Shown here: in pieces, positions 39,263 to 48,556 of the stretch
Numbering within the stretch: position 1 is the stretch's first letter
Layout of the letters: each line of letters starts with the position of its first letter
Source: Myxococcales bacterium
GTDB lineage: Bacteria > Myxococcota > Myxococcia > Myxococcales > Myxococcaceae
Length of the DNA stretch: 64,000 bases
Direction: 5' to 3'
NCBI GenBank assembly: GCA_020846875.1
Contig: JADLDB010000036.1
Coordinates: forward strand, 1-64,000
Made by a program: the position numbers and the translations under genes
Notes under the pieces: model-generated
What the model saw: the letters and a program-made list of their open reading frames with translations, nothing else
Told to the model about the DNA's origin: nothing
Databases searched by the model: none

Positions 39263-39841
39263 ATGAAGTTCGAGCTCGATCCGTTGCCGTACGCGAAGAG
39301 CGCCCTGGCGCCGCACCTCACCGAGGAGACCTTGTCGTTCCACTACGACAAGCACCACTCGGCCTACATGAACAACCTGAAGAAGCTGCTGGAAGGCAAG
39401 CCCGAGGCCGAGAAGAGCCTCGAGGAGATCGTCAAGACGTCTTCGGGAGGCATCTTCAACAACGCCGCGCAGGTGTGGAACCACACCTTCTACTGGAACT
39501 CGATGAGGCCGAGCGGCGGGGGCGAGCCCACGGGCGCGCTGGCCGAGGCGATCAAGCGCGACTTCGGCAGCTACGCGGAGTTCCGCGGGCAGTTCCACAC
39601 CGCGGCGCTGGGCCAGTTCGGCTCGGGCTGGGCCTGGCTGGTGGTGGACAGCGGCAAGCTGAAGATCGTCACCACCGGCAACGCGGACACGCCGCTGGTG
39701 AAGGGCCTCAAGTGCCTCTTCACCGCCGACGTGTGGGAGCACGCCTACTACATCGACTACCGGAACCTGCGAGCGAAGTACCTGGACACCTTCCTCGACA
39801 AGCTCGTCAACTGGGACTTCGCGGCGGCGAACTTCAAGTAG
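39263..39841 (+). CDS. sodB: iron superoxide dismutase
   Basis: 192 residues. The metal ligands are H27, H74, D156 and H160, in FHYDKHH, VWNHTFYW and DVWEHAYYIDY. The AALGQFGSGWAWLV segment and length fit the Fe type, although Fe and Mn forms cannot be fully separated by eye. It converts superoxide to oxygen and peroxide in the cytoplasm. A good Shine-Dalgarno (GAGGAG) precedes the ATG. There is no signal peptide. The 3' end overlaps the convergent DUF4105 gene by 8 bases. Confidence 0.95.
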   Translation: MKFELDPLPYAKSALAPHLTEETLSFHYDKHHSAYMNNLKKLLEGKPEAEKSLEEIVKTSSGGIFNNAAQVWNHTFYWNSMRPSGGGEPTGALAEAIKRDFGSYAEFRGQFHTAALGQFGSGWAWLVVDSGKLKIVTTGNADTPLVKGLKCLFTADVWEHAYYIDYRNLRAKYLDTFLDKLVNWDFAAANFK

Positions 39842-41075
39842 GCCGCGCCGCCTTCTCTTCGAGCCGCCGGTCCAGCCAGAAGAGCGCGGCGAAGCCCACG
39901 TTGATGGGCGCGAAGAGGGCGATCAGGTTCCAGTTCTGCTGGTCGAACATGGGCAGCACCTTGAGCGCCACGCCCAGCAGCGACAGCGCGCCCAGGGCGG
40001 CCCACGTCCAGAAGAGCGCCGGCCTGGCCTTCTTCGCGCCCCACATCAGCATCACCCCCAGCGGCAGCAGCGCGAAGGTGATCGGGTTCACCAGGAGCAG
40101 GTTCTCGTTGCGGTGCGCCACCGTGTGGTTGGTGAAGATCCCCACGATGAAGAGGAAGACTCCGAGGGCGCCCAGCCCCAGGCCCAGCAGCACGTGGATG
40201 AGCCCGAGCAGCACGCGCGGCAACCGCCTCCCGCTGCGCGCCGCCCAGCCGAGCAGTTGGCCCACGCCCGCCACGCCGAGGCCGACGAGGAGCAGCCAGG
40301 GGATCCAGTTGGGCGGCGTCTGAGGCACCGGCGGGCGGTTGGCCTTGAACCAGGTCCACTGCTTCCTCACCAGCGGGCGCTTGACGCCGTCGGTTCCGGT
40401 GAGCTGCAGCGCCTGCACCTGCTGCTCCAGCTCGTCGGGGAGGAAGGCCTCGTGGGCCTGGGTGATGGGCCCGTCCAGCTCGTCGTTCTGCAGGTAGTCC
40501 AGCACCAGGCTCATCGGCGGGTTCACCATGGAGTAGCGCCGCGTCTGCTCGCGCAGGGACATGCGGGCCGGCGCGCGGGTGGCCGCCTTGAGCTGCCCGC
40601 CGATCGCCGCGTCGAGGATGTCCCGGGGCCGCGTCGAGCAGTTGTCGTTGTAGTGGTGGTACAGGTACGTGCGGTTCTCCGGAAGCACGTGGGTGCCCAG
40701 CGCCTTGGCGATGTTCGCCGCCTGCTCGGGGAGGAGATCCAGCTCCTGGATGCGCACGTCGCGATTCAAGGTGCGGTACAAGTTGTAGGTGGCGCCCACC
40801 GAATCGTCGGCCACCCAGAACTCCAGGCGGCCCTGCACGAAGCGGTGCACGAAGCCCTCGCCGAAGCTGAACATGCCGAAGTTGTAGAGGCGCGCGTGGT
40901 TGAGGCGCCTGTCCTCCACCACCAGCGCGGTGTGGCCCCACCACTCGGTGAGCGTGTCGCCGGGGCTGAAGGTAACGAGGGAGATGGAGAGATCCGCCGG
41001 CTGGCTCTGCCCCGTCATCCACGGGGGCAACTGGCCGGTGGCGAGCGCGGCAGCGAGGGACAGGGCGGTCAGCAC
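39834..41075 (-). CDS. DUF4105 (Lnb-like) periplasmic domain protein with membrane helices
   Basis: 413 residues from GTG 41075. The N-terminal signal is followed by a DUF4105 domain with the key His in EWWGHTALVVED (H48) and the key Cys in YNDNCSTRPRD (C146). In Gram-positive Lnb, a related domain carries out lipoprotein N-acyl transfer through such a Cys/His pair. The C-terminal half has about five hydrophobic helices. Whether it modifies lipoproteins here is unknown. A Gram-negative bacterium normally uses Lnt for that job. Confidence 0.75.
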   Translation of the reverse strand: MLTALSLAAALATGQLPPWMTGQSQPADLSISLVTFSPGDTLTEWWGHTALVVEDRRLNHARLYNFGMFSFGEGFVHRFVQGRLEFWVADDSVGATYNLYRTLNRDVRIQELDLLPEQAANIAKALGTHVLPENRTYLYHHYNDNCSTRPRDILDAAIGGQLKAATRAPARMSLREQTRRYSMVNPPMSLVLDYLQNDELDGPITQAHEAFLPDELEQQVQALQLTGTDGVKRPLVRKQWTWFKANRPPVPQTPPNWIPWLLLVGLGVAGVGQLLGWAARSGRRLPRVLLGLIHVLLGLGLGALGVFLFIVGIFTNHTVAHRNENLLLVNPITFALLPLGVMLMWGAKKARPALFWTWAALGALSLLGVALKVLPMFDQQNWNLIALFAPINVGFAALFWLDRRLEEKAARPT

Positions 41076-41121
41076 GGCGCGCGTGTAACCCGTCGCGCGG
41101 GCCGAGTCATCCCGCCCGAGG

Positions 41122-41919
41122 TCACTGCTTGAACCAGCGGTGCTCGCTGGAGACGGCCTCGTCCGGCTTGTGATCGGCCGGCTTCTTCGGCAGCTCCGGG
41201 GGCCGCGCCACGCCCGCGTTGGCCAGCGCGCCCGGGCCGGCGATCACCATGGGCTGCTCCTCGACGATCACCTTGGGCAGGTCGTCCTGGGTGGTGCCGG
41301 TGGGCGCCAGGGGGATCGCCCGGCGCACGGTGGGCTCCTGTTGCTGTGGCTCCTCGTCGTCGTCGTCGACGTCGATCACCACCGGCAGCGAGTTGTAGGA
41401 CGAGCTGGGCGCAGGGTTGGCCACGGGGGCCGCCTGCACCGGGCCCGTCGGGTAGCTCGGCGCCGAGGGGGCAGCCGGCCTCGCCGCAGCGCCAGGGGGG
41501 GGCGCCGGCGAGGCGGCGGGCTGCGTGGAGGCTACGGCAGCAGGCGCAGGAGCCTGGCCCTGCGGCGCCGGGGCCAAAGGAGCCTTCCCCGATCCCGTCC
41601 CTCCCCCACCCGCCAACGGGACGCCCTGCTCCTCGAGCATCTGCGCCACCGCCTCGCGGATGACCGCGCCCACCGAGTGCCCGGTGCGCGCCGCCAGCTG
41701 GTTGAGGCCTTCGGCGAGATCGGGCGTGCAGCGGAACACCAGCGTCCGAACGGTGCTGAGCGTCTGGGTGAGCTGCTCGAGCGCCGCCGAAGGCCGGGCG
41801 ACGTTGAAGTCGCCCTGGTCCAGCATCGCCTTGATCCGCCTCGACAGGTCCTCACGGGTGTACCAGCTCCCGTCGAGGAAGATCGCCTCTGCGTCCACGT
41901 CGATGGGGGTGTCGCTCAT
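41122..41919 (-). CDS. ribbon-helix-helix-like protein with long Pro/Ala-rich tail
   Basis: 265 residues. After a short N-terminus, residues 55-98 (RTLVFRCTPDLAEGLNQLA through REAVAQMLEEQG) look like a CopG/MetJ-type ribbon-helix-helix fold. A disordered Pro/Ala stretch, an acidic patch (VIDVDDDDEE) and a basic tail follow. It may bind DNA as a dimer, but the rest is not typical of a repressor. It is divergent from the bat operon, 107 bases away. Confidence 0.6.
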   Translation of the reverse strand: MSDTPIDVDAEAIFLDGSWYTREDLSRRIKAMLDQGDFNVARPSAALEQLTQTLSTVRTLVFRCTPDLAEGLNQLAARTGHSVGAVIREAVAQMLEEQGVPLAGGGGTGSGKAPLAPAPQGQAPAPAAVASTQPAASPAPPPGAAARPAAPSAPSYPTGPVQAAPVANPAPSSSYNSLPVVIDVDDDDEEPQQQEPTVRRAIPLAPTGTTQDDLPKVIVEEQPMVIAGPGALANAGVARPPELPKKPADHKPDEAVSSEHRWFKQ

Positions 41920-42026
41920 AGGTGGCCCGAGAGCCTGAGCCTCCCCGCCGGAGCGGTCAAGCGCGGCGCGGCAGGCCCCGCCACCGTGCGGGAAGTTCCC
42001 TTGATTCCACGCGTTTTGTGTTGAAT

Positions 42027-43007
42027 GTGAAGCCCGCCGTGCGCCGCCTGATCCCCCTCCTCCTCGCCCTGACGCCGCTCTGCGCCGCCGCGGGCGACGG
42101 TGTGGACGCGGGCGTGCTTCCTCCGCTGCAGCTGAACGTGCGGGCGGTGCCGAAGGTGGCGAAGCTGGGCGAGCCCTTCGCGGTGGAGATCCTGATCACC
42201 CACCTCCCCGAGCAGCGCTACGAGCTGACCTCCCCGGGCGATCTCGGGGACTTCGAGTACCTGGGGCAGGAGCGCCGGCGGCAAGACGGCCGCGACTCCT
42301 CCACCACCACCATCACGGTGAAGCTGTCCGCCTTCGCGCTGGGAAAGCTGAAGACGCCTGGGCTGACGGTGGAGCTCACCGCGCCGGAAGGCAGCGTGAC
42401 GCTACCCGTGCCCGGCGCCGAGGTGGAGATCGCCTCCACGCTTCCCGCCGACGCCAACCAGACCGGCGCCAACCTGTACGACGTGCGCGCGCCGGAGGAG
42501 GTGCCGGTGCGCACCTGGCGGCTGTTGTGGATCCTCCTGGGGCTGGTGGTGGCCGCGCTGGCAACCTGGGGCCTGGTGCGGTGGCTCAAGCGCCCCAGGC
42601 CGGTGAGCGCCGCGCCGCTGCCGCCCCCCGAGCCCCTCGACGTGCGCACCAGCCGCGCCCTCGACGAGCTGGCGAGGCAGAACCTCCCGGGCCAGGGCCG
42701 CTTCAAGGAGTACTACTTCCGCCTCTCGGAGATCCTCCGCGGCTACCTCGGCGAGCGCTTCTCCTTCGAGGCGCTGGAGTGCACCACGCCCGAGCTGCTC
42801 GACGCGCTGCGCACCCGATCGACCCCGGGCCTGCCCATGCAGGACGTGGCCGCCTTCGCCCACCAGTCGGACTTCGTGCGCTACGCGAAGTCGCAGCCCA
42901 CCGTCGACGACTGCAAGGCCCACCTCGAGCTCGCCTACCGCGTGGTGCACGCCACCACCGCCGCGGTGCCCCCTCCTCCTGCCGCGCCTCTTCCTTCCTC
43001 CACCTGA
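42027..43007 (+). CDS. first gene of the bat operon: membrane protein with periplasmic BatD-like domain
   Basis: About 326 residues from GTG 42027 (GTG 42018 and TTG 42021 are alternatives). Signal peptide, a periplasmic beta domain (VAKLGEPFAVEILITHLPEQRYEL), one membrane helix (LLWILLGLVVAALATWGLV) and a cytoplasmic helical domain. The helical domain contains FKEYYFRLSEILRGYLGERF, the pattern of the C-terminal tail of BatD and of DUF4381 proteins. batA starts 4 bases after the stop. Bat proteins are membrane VWA complexes linked to stress tolerance. Confidence 0.75.
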   Translation: MKPAVRRLIPLLLALTPLCAAAGDGVDAGVLPPLQLNVRAVPKVAKLGEPFAVEILITHLPEQRYELTSPGDLGDFEYLGQERRRQDGRDSSTTTITVKLSAFALGKLKTPGLTVELTAPEGSVTLPVPGAEVEIASTLPADANQTGANLYDVRAPEEVPVRTWRLLWILLGLVVAALATWGLVRWLKRPRPVSAAPLPPPEPLDVRTSRALDELARQNLPGQGRFKEYYFRLSEILRGYLGERFSFEALECTTPELLDALRTRSTPGLPMQDVAAFAHQSDFVRYAKSQPTVDDCKAHLELAYRVVHATTAAVPPPPAAPLPSST

Positions 43008-43011
43008 TCCG

Positions 43012-44019
43012 ATGGACCTGAGCGAGTTCCACAGTCCGAGGTGGTTGTGGCTGCTGGCGCTCATCCCCGCGCTGCTGGCCTGGGCGTTGGTGGAGCGGCG
43101 CCGCCGGGCCGTCCTGCGCTTCTCCGCCGCCTCCGCGCTGCTCGCCCAGGGCCGCGGCCTGCGCCCCCGCTTCCTGTGGATCCTCCCGGTGATGCGGGTG
43201 CTGGCCTTCGCGCTGGCGGTGGTGGCGCTCGCCCGCCCGCAGGAGCGCGACTCCCGGGTGAAGGATCTCTCCGTCGAGGGCATCGACATCATGATCGCCC
43301 TCGATCTCTCCACCTCCATGGAGGCGGCCGACTTCCGGCCCAACAACCGCCTCTACGTGGCCAAGGAGGTGCTGTCCGAGTTCATCGCCGGCCGCGCCAA
43401 CGATCGCATCGGCCTGGTCGTCTTCGCCGGCGAGGCCTACACCCAGGCGCCGCTGACGCTGGACTACGGGGTGCTGAAGGAAGTCGTCAAGCAGCTGCGC
43501 ACCCGGGTGCTGGAGGACGGGACCGCCATCGGCGACGCCGTGGCCACCGCCGTCAACCGGCTGCGCGACTCCGACGCCAAGAGCCGGGTGGTGGTGCTGA
43601 TCACCGACGGCGACAACAACGCCGGTCGCATCTCCCCGCTGGACGCCACCACCGCGGCGAAGTCCTTGGGCCTGCCGGTGTACACCATCCTCGTGGGCAA
43701 GGGCGGCAAGGTGCCCTTCCCCCAGGGACAGGACGTCTTCGGGCGCACCGCCTGGCGCGACGTGGAGATCCCCATCAACCCCGAGCTGCTCCAAGAGATG
43801 GCGAAGGAGACCGGCGGGGAGTTCTACCGGGCCACCGATCGCGAGTCGCTCAAGGACGGCCTGCAGAAGATGCTCGACTCGCTCGAGCGCTCCAAGCTGC
43901 TGGAAGGCGGCGCCACCGCCACCTACCGCGAGAAGTTCCACGAGCTGTTGTGGTGGGCCGCGCTCTTGCTGGTGCTGGAGTTCCTCCTCCGCTCCACCGT
44001 GTTGAGGATCTTCCCGTGA
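43012..44019 (+). CDS. batA: BatA: membrane VWA-domain protein
   Basis: 335 residues. Two N-terminal membrane helices, a VWA domain with the metal site DLSTSM (about residue 100), and a C-terminal helix (LLWWAALLLVLEFLL). A typical BatA starts with FHSPRWLWLLALIPALL, as seen here. The VWA domain is expected to bind partners through Mg2+. The batB GTG start overlaps the stop (GTGA). Confidence 0.9.
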   Translation: MDLSEFHSPRWLWLLALIPALLAWALVERRRRAVLRFSAASALLAQGRGLRPRFLWILPVMRVLAFALAVVALARPQERDSRVKDLSVEGIDIMIALDLSTSMEAADFRPNNRLYVAKEVLSEFIAGRANDRIGLVVFAGEAYTQAPLTLDYGVLKEVVKQLRTRVLEDGTAIGDAVATAVNRLRDSDAKSRVVVLITDGDNNAGRISPLDATTAAKSLGLPVYTILVGKGGKVPFPQGQDVFGRTAWRDVEIPINPELLQEMAKETGGEFYRATDRESLKDGLQKMLDSLERSKLLEGGATATYREKFHELLWWAALLLVLEFLLRSTVLRIFP

Positions 44020-45062
44020 CGCCGTGGCGCTTCTCCCTGCTCGGCTACAAGCTGGGCTTCGCGCAGCCCTGGTACCTGGCCGGGGTGAGCGTGGCGCTGC
44101 TGCTGGGGATCATCGCCGTCTGGATCGGCTTGCGCCGGAAGGCAGGGCTGGCCCGCGCCGTCCCAGCGCGATTGAGCGACGTGCTGGCCCCGGGAGTGTC
44201 CGTCGCCCTGCCGGCGCTGCGCAGCTCGGCCACCTCCCTGGCGCTCGTCTTCTTCGCCCTGGCCCTGGCCCAGCCCCAGTGTGGAGAGCACGCCGAGGTG
44301 ACCAAGCGCCGCGGCATCGACGTGGTGGTGGCGCTCGACGCCTCCAAGTCGATGTACGCCCGCGACGTCACCCCGTCCCGGCTGGAGCGCGCCAAGCTGG
44401 AGCTCACCACCCTGCTCGACTCGCTCAAGGGCGACCGGGTGGCGATCGTCGCCTTCGCCGGCGACGCCTTCATCCAGTGCCCCCTCACCAGCGACTACGC
44501 CGCCGCGAAGATGTTCCTGCGCGCCATCAGCCCGGAGGACATGCCCCAGGGCGGCACCAACATCGGCGCGGCGCTGCTCCTCTCCCGCCAGGTGCTGGAG
44601 AACGCCGACCGCGGGGCCAAGGATCGCGTGGTGGTGCTGTTGTCCGACGGCGAGGATCTCACCGGCGACATCGGCGACGGCGTGGACGCGCTCAAGGAGC
44701 TCGGCGTCCGGGTGCTGGCGATCGGCATCGGCAGCGATGAAGGCGAGCGCGTCCCCATCCTCAACCGGTCCGGCGACGTGGTCGGCTACCGGAAGGACGC
44801 CGACGGCACCACCGTCCTCACCCGGCTCGATCGCGCGGGGCTGACCCGCATCGCCGGCGACACCGGCGGCGAGTTCTTCCACCAGCCGCGCGGGGTGGCG
44901 ATGGGCGAGGTGCTGAAGGTGATCGACTCGCTCCAGAAGTCCGAGCTCGAGAGCCGCCTCACCATGAAGTACGGCGAGGTCTTCCAGCCCTTCGTGGCGG
45001 TGGGCCTGCTCTTCCTCGCGCTGGGGATCCTCCTGGTGCCCTCCTGGCGGAGGACGCCGTGA
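44016..45062 (+). CDS. batB: BatB: membrane VWA-domain protein
   Basis: 348 residues from GTG 44016, which overlaps the batA stop; longer in-frame readings run inside batA and are not used. It has an N-terminal FAQPWYL segment and two helices, a VWA domain with DASKSM, and a C-terminal helix (VAVGLLFLALGILLVPSW). It is paralogous to BatA and probably forms a complex with it. The stop overlaps the batC start. Confidence 0.9.
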   Translation: MTPWRFSLLGYKLGFAQPWYLAGVSVALLLGIIAVWIGLRRKAGLARAVPARLSDVLAPGVSVALPALRSSATSLALVFFALALAQPQCGEHAEVTKRRGIDVVVALDASKSMYARDVTPSRLERAKLELTTLLDSLKGDRVAIVAFAGDAFIQCPLTSDYAAAKMFLRAISPEDMPQGGTNIGAALLLSRQVLENADRGAKDRVVVLLSDGEDLTGDIGDGVDALKELGVRVLAIGIGSDEGERVPILNRSGDVVGYRKDADGTTVLTRLDRAGLTRIAGDTGGEFFHQPRGVAMGEVLKVIDSLQKSELESRLTMKYGEVFQPFVAVGLLFLALGILLVPSWRRTP

Positions 45063-46003
45063 GGTCCACCGTCCTCGCGCTCCTGGTGGCGCCCACCCTG
45101 GCCTTCGCGATGGGCCCCTTCGAGAAGAACCACCCCCAGGTGGACGAGGGCACCCGGGCCTACGAGAGCCAGCAGTTCGACGCGGCGCTGGAGAAGTTCG
45201 ACGCCGCGGCGAAGGAGCGCCCGCAGGAGGCCCGCGTCCAGTACGACCGCGGGCTGGCGCTCCACAAGCTGGGGCGCAACGAGGAGGCCCGCGCGGCGCT
45301 CCACCGCGCGCTGGAGCTGGACACTCAGGGGGAGCTGGCCTCGAAGATCCACTACAACCTGGGCACCATCGCGGCCTCGGAGAACCAGCGCGAGCAGGCC
45401 CTTCGCGAGTACCGCGCGGCGCTCAAGAAGGACCCGGGGGACGAGCTGGCGCGTCACAACCTCGAGGTGCTGCTCAAGAACCTGCCCCCGAAGCAGCAGC
45501 GCGGCGCGGACGGCGGCGCCCCCGACGGCGGAGGCGGAGACGGCGGCCGGCCGGACGCAGGCGCGGACGCGGGCAATCCCCTCGATGGAGGCGCGGACGC
45601 GGGCCGCCCCGACGGCGGTCAACCGGATGGCGGCGGGGGCGACGGCGGCTCTCAACTCGACGGTGGTCAGGACGGTGGCGCCGACGGCGGCGGCCAGGGC
45701 GACGGCGGCCAGGGGGACGGGGGCTCGGGCGACGGCGGGCAGGGCGAGCAGGAGCGCGCGGGCGACGGCGGGCAGTCCCAGCAGAGTCAGCCGGGTGACG
45801 GAGGCGCTGACGGCGGGCAACAGACGCAGGACGGAGGCCTGGAGGAGGTACAACGGGCCAGGCTCACCGACGGAGGCGTCGACCTCTCGAAGAAGGAAGC
45901 CGAGAAGCTGCTCGACTCGATGAAGAGCAGCGAAAAGAATCTGCAGCTCTGGCGCTTCCGCCAGAAGACGAAGAACAGCGAGCCCAATGGCAAGGACTGG
46001 TAG
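45059..46003 (+). CDS. batC: BatC-like TPR protein with long Asp-Gly-Gly repeat region
   Basis: 314 residues from GTG 45059 (GTGA overlap). Signal peptide, then about three TPR units (residues 30-130; AYESQQFDAALEKFDAAAKERP and LHKLGRNEEARAALHRAL). A low-complexity Asp/Gly stretch follows, and the last 50 residues form a charged, helical, conserved-looking end. The TPR part should be periplasmic and support assembly with BatA/BatB. The end overlaps batD by 17 bases. Confidence 0.8.
   Translation: MRSTVLALLVAPTLAFAMGPFEKNHPQVDEGTRAYESQQFDAALEKFDAAAKERPQEARVQYDRGLALHKLGRNEEARAALHRALELDTQGELASKIHYNLGTIAASENQREQALREYRAALKKDPGDELARHNLEVLLKNLPPKQQRGADGGAPDGGGGDGGRPDAGADAGNPLDGGADAGRPDGGQPDGGGGDGGSQLDGGQDGGADGGGQGDGGQGDGGSGDGGQGEQERAGDGGQSQQSQPGDGGADGGQQTQDGGLEEVQRARLTDGGVDLSKKEAEKLLDSMKSSEKNLQLWRFRQKTKNSEPNGKDW
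45503..45844 (+). repeat. Asp-Gly-Gly low-complexity repeats within batC
   Basis: About 115 codons consist mostly of Asp, Gly, Ala and Gln in irregular DGG units. The bases are correspondingly GAC GGC GGN tandem repeats, prone to length change. Confidence 0.85.
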
Positions 46004-47828
46004 CGCCCTCGTGCTGATGCTCCTCTCCGCGCCCGCCCTCGCAGCGGGCAGCGTGGAGTTCCACATGTCCGCCGATCGCACCAAGGTGGGCACCGAGGAC
46101 ACCTTCCGCGTGGACATCGTGGTGGGCAACATGCCCGAGGGCGCCGTGCTGCAATTCCCCGCCCCCTCCGACTTCGAGACCTTGAGCCGCAGCCAGTCGA
46201 CCCAGATGAGCTACTCCGTCGGGCCCGGCGGTGCGGGCGTGATGCGCAACCTCCAGAAGTACACGCTGGTGATGCGCGCCAGCCGGACCGGGCGCCTCAC
46301 TATCCCCGGCGCCGGGCTGCAGACGGCCACCAGGACCTACAAGACCGAGCCCATCGTGATCGAGGTCGTCAAAGGCCGGCTGGCCCCCGACAAGCCGCCC
46401 CCGCGCCAGCCCTCCAACCCCTTCGGCTTCCCCCCGGGCTTCCCTTTCCCCGACATGGGCGATCCCTTCGGCGACCAGCCCGATCCGCTGGACCAGCCGC
46501 GCATTCCTCGTGGCGAAGGCGACCTCTTCCTGCGCAGCTCGCTGGACAAGGCCGAGGCGTACGTCGGCGAGCAGGTGATGCTGTCGCTGTACATCTACTC
46601 GCGCATGGATCTGATGTCGGTGGACTCCGTCACCATGCCGAAGCTGGAGGGCTTCTGGAGCCAGGACTTCAAGAGCCCGTCCGAGCTGCGCCCCGAGGAC
46701 GCGGTGCTCAACGGCGTGCGCTACCGCCGCTACCTGCTGCGCCAGAAGGCGCTGTTCCCCATGAAGAGCGGGGCCTTCACCATCGAGGCCCCGGCCGCCG
46801 ACATCACCACCGGCGTGTATTTCGCCGGCAGCCGCGTGCACAAGGTCGGTAACCCCGTGACGCTGGCGGTGAAGCCCCTGCCCCCCGGCGGCGACGGCTC
46901 CACGCTGGTCGGCTCCTGGCGCCTCACCCGGGAGGTCACCGACACCGAGGTGGCCCTGGGCGAGCCGCTGCAGCTCAAGCTGATCCTCGAGGGGCGCGGC
47001 CACCTCCAGAGCGCCCAGGTGCCGAAGCTGGACGTGCCCTTCGGCCTCAAGTCCTTCGAGCCGGAGACCTCCGACAAGCCTTCGACCCAGTCCGGCCAGC
47101 TGGGGGGGCAGCGGATCGTCGAGTACGTGCTCGTCCCCCAGCAGACGGGCACCTTCACCCTGCCCGGCCTCTCGCTGAAGTACTTCGATCCCGAGGGGCA
47201 CCGCTGGGAAGAGGCGCGCGTCGATCCCCTCGCCCTCACCGTGGGCCCCGGCGCCAACGGAGCCACCGCGCTGGGCAGCGGAGCCACCGTCGGTACGCCC
47301 GACGGCCCGAAGAACCAGTTGGTGGCCGGTGGCCTCAAGTCGCTGCGCCACACCGCCCACTTCTCTGCGCCCCGAGCTGCCTTCTGGAGCCAGCGCTGGT
47401 TCCTCCCCGTCGCCCTGGCGCCCGTGGGGCTGGCGCTGCTGATGGGTGCCTTCGGCCTCGTCCGCAGCGCCTTCGGTGGTCAGAGCCCCGAGTCGCTCAA
47501 GAAGAAGCAGGCCCGCGCCGCCCGCAAGCGCCTGGCCGCGGCCCGGAAGCTCTCCCGCGCGGGGCCGGCCGCGGACTTCTACGCCGAGGTGGAGCGCGCC
47601 TTGACCAGCTTCCTCGACGCCAAGCTGGGCGCGCCGGTGACCGGGCTGACCCGCGCCGAGTTGGACGTCCGCCTCGCCGAGCACGGCGTCGTCGAGCCCG
47701 AGCGCAAGCGCCTGCTCGCCGTCTTCGACTCGTGCGATCTCGGGAGGTATGCCCCCGGCATGGCCGACTTGAGCTCGCGCGCCCGGGCGCTGGACGACGC
47801 CGCCGCCGCCATGGAGGGCTGGGGATGA
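45987..47828 (+). CDS. batD: BatD: periplasmic multi-domain membrane protein
   Basis: 613 residues. Signal peptide, three or so beta-sandwich domains of the BatD (oxygen tolerance) family (VEFHMSADRTKVGTEDTFRVDIVVG, KAEAYVGEQVMLSLYIYSR), one membrane helix (WFLPVALAPVGLALLMGAF) and a cytoplasmic helical tail. A Pro-rich loop at residues 130-175 is unusual. It overlaps batC upstream and shares ATGA with the next start. Confidence 0.88.
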   Translation: MARTGSALVLMLLSAPALAAGSVEFHMSADRTKVGTEDTFRVDIVVGNMPEGAVLQFPAPSDFETLSRSQSTQMSYSVGPGGAGVMRNLQKYTLVMRASRTGRLTIPGAGLQTATRTYKTEPIVIEVVKGRLAPDKPPPRQPSNPFGFPPGFPFPDMGDPFGDQPDPLDQPRIPRGEGDLFLRSSLDKAEAYVGEQVMLSLYIYSRMDLMSVDSVTMPKLEGFWSQDFKSPSELRPEDAVLNGVRYRRYLLRQKALFPMKSGAFTIEAPAADITTGVYFAGSRVHKVGNPVTLAVKPLPPGGDGSTLVGSWRLTREVTDTEVALGEPLQLKLILEGRGHLQSAQVPKLDVPFGLKSFEPETSDKPSTQSGQLGGQRIVEYVLVPQQTGTFTLPGLSLKYFDPEGHRWEEARVDPLALTVGPGANGATALGSGATVGTPDGPKNQLVAGGLKSLRHTAHFSAPRAAFWSQRWFLPVALAPVGLALLMGAFGLVRSAFGGQSPESLKKKQARAARKRLAAARKLSRAGPAADFYAEVERALTSFLDAKLGAPVTGLTRAELDVRLAEHGVVEPERKRLLAVFDSCDLGRYAPGMADLSSRARALDDAAAAMEGWG

Positions 47829-48556
47829 CGCTGGCGCTCGCCCTCGCCCTCGCCCTCGGCCAGTACACGCCCGCGGAGGCGCAGGCGCTCTTCGTCGAGG
47901 CCAACGACGCCTACTACAAGGCCGACTACGCCGCGGCCCAGGCGAAGTACGAGAAGCTGCTCCAGGCCGGCCTGGGTGGCCCCGACGTGCTCTTCAACCT
48001 GGGCACCACGCACCTGGCGAAGAACGAGCTGGGGCCGGCGGTGCTGTACCTCGAGCGCGCCCGCCGGTTCTCCGACGACGACGACATCGGCGCCAACCTC
48101 GCGGTGGCCCGCCAGCGCCAGGGCGATCAGATCGTCGGCGCCGACACCGGCCGCCCCTTCCTCGAGCGGCTGGCCGACGCCCTCGACGAGCGCGTGGTGT
48201 CCGTCGCCTTCCTCCTCACGTGGTGGCTCGCCTTCGTCTGCTGGCTCGTCTTCCGGCGGAAGCTCGAGGGCCGGCTGCTCTGGGGGCTTTTCACCCTGGC
48301 GCTCTTCCTCGGCGGGCTGGCGCTGGGCGCGGGCGTCGGCGCGCACGCGTACGTGCGGCACCGGATCGTCGAGGGCGTGGTGATGCCGGCCACCGCCAGG
48401 GTGCGTGAGTACCCGGGCGACGCGGCGCGGGTGTCCTTCGAGGTCCACGCCGGCCTCAAGGTGCGGATCATGGAGGAGTCGGGGCGGTACGCGCGGATCC
48501 GATTGCCCAACGCCCTCGAGGGCTGGACGGAGAAGGAAGGCCTGGTGGAGCTGTGA
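47825..48556 (+). CDS. batE: BatE-like TPR protein with C-terminal SH3-like domain
   Basis: 243 residues from ATG 47825 (ATGA overlap with batD). Short signal, two TPR units (FVEANDAYYKADYAAAQAKYEKLL and FNLGTTHLAKNELGPAVLYLERA), two membrane helices and a C-terminal bacterial SH3-like domain (VVMPATARVREYPGDAARVSFEVHAGLKVRI...). This is the layout of BatE. The next gene overlaps by 4 bases. Confidence 0.85.
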   Translation: MTLALALALALGQYTPAEAQALFVEANDAYYKADYAAAQAKYEKLLQAGLGGPDVLFNLGTTHLAKNELGPAVLYLERARRFSDDDDIGANLAVARQRQGDQIVGADTGRPFLERLADALDERVVSVAFLLTWWLAFVCWLVFRRKLEGRLLWGLFTLALFLGGLALGAGVGAHAYVRHRIVEGVVMPATARVREYPGDAARVSFEVHAGLKVRIMEESGRYARIRLPNALEGWTEKEGLVEL

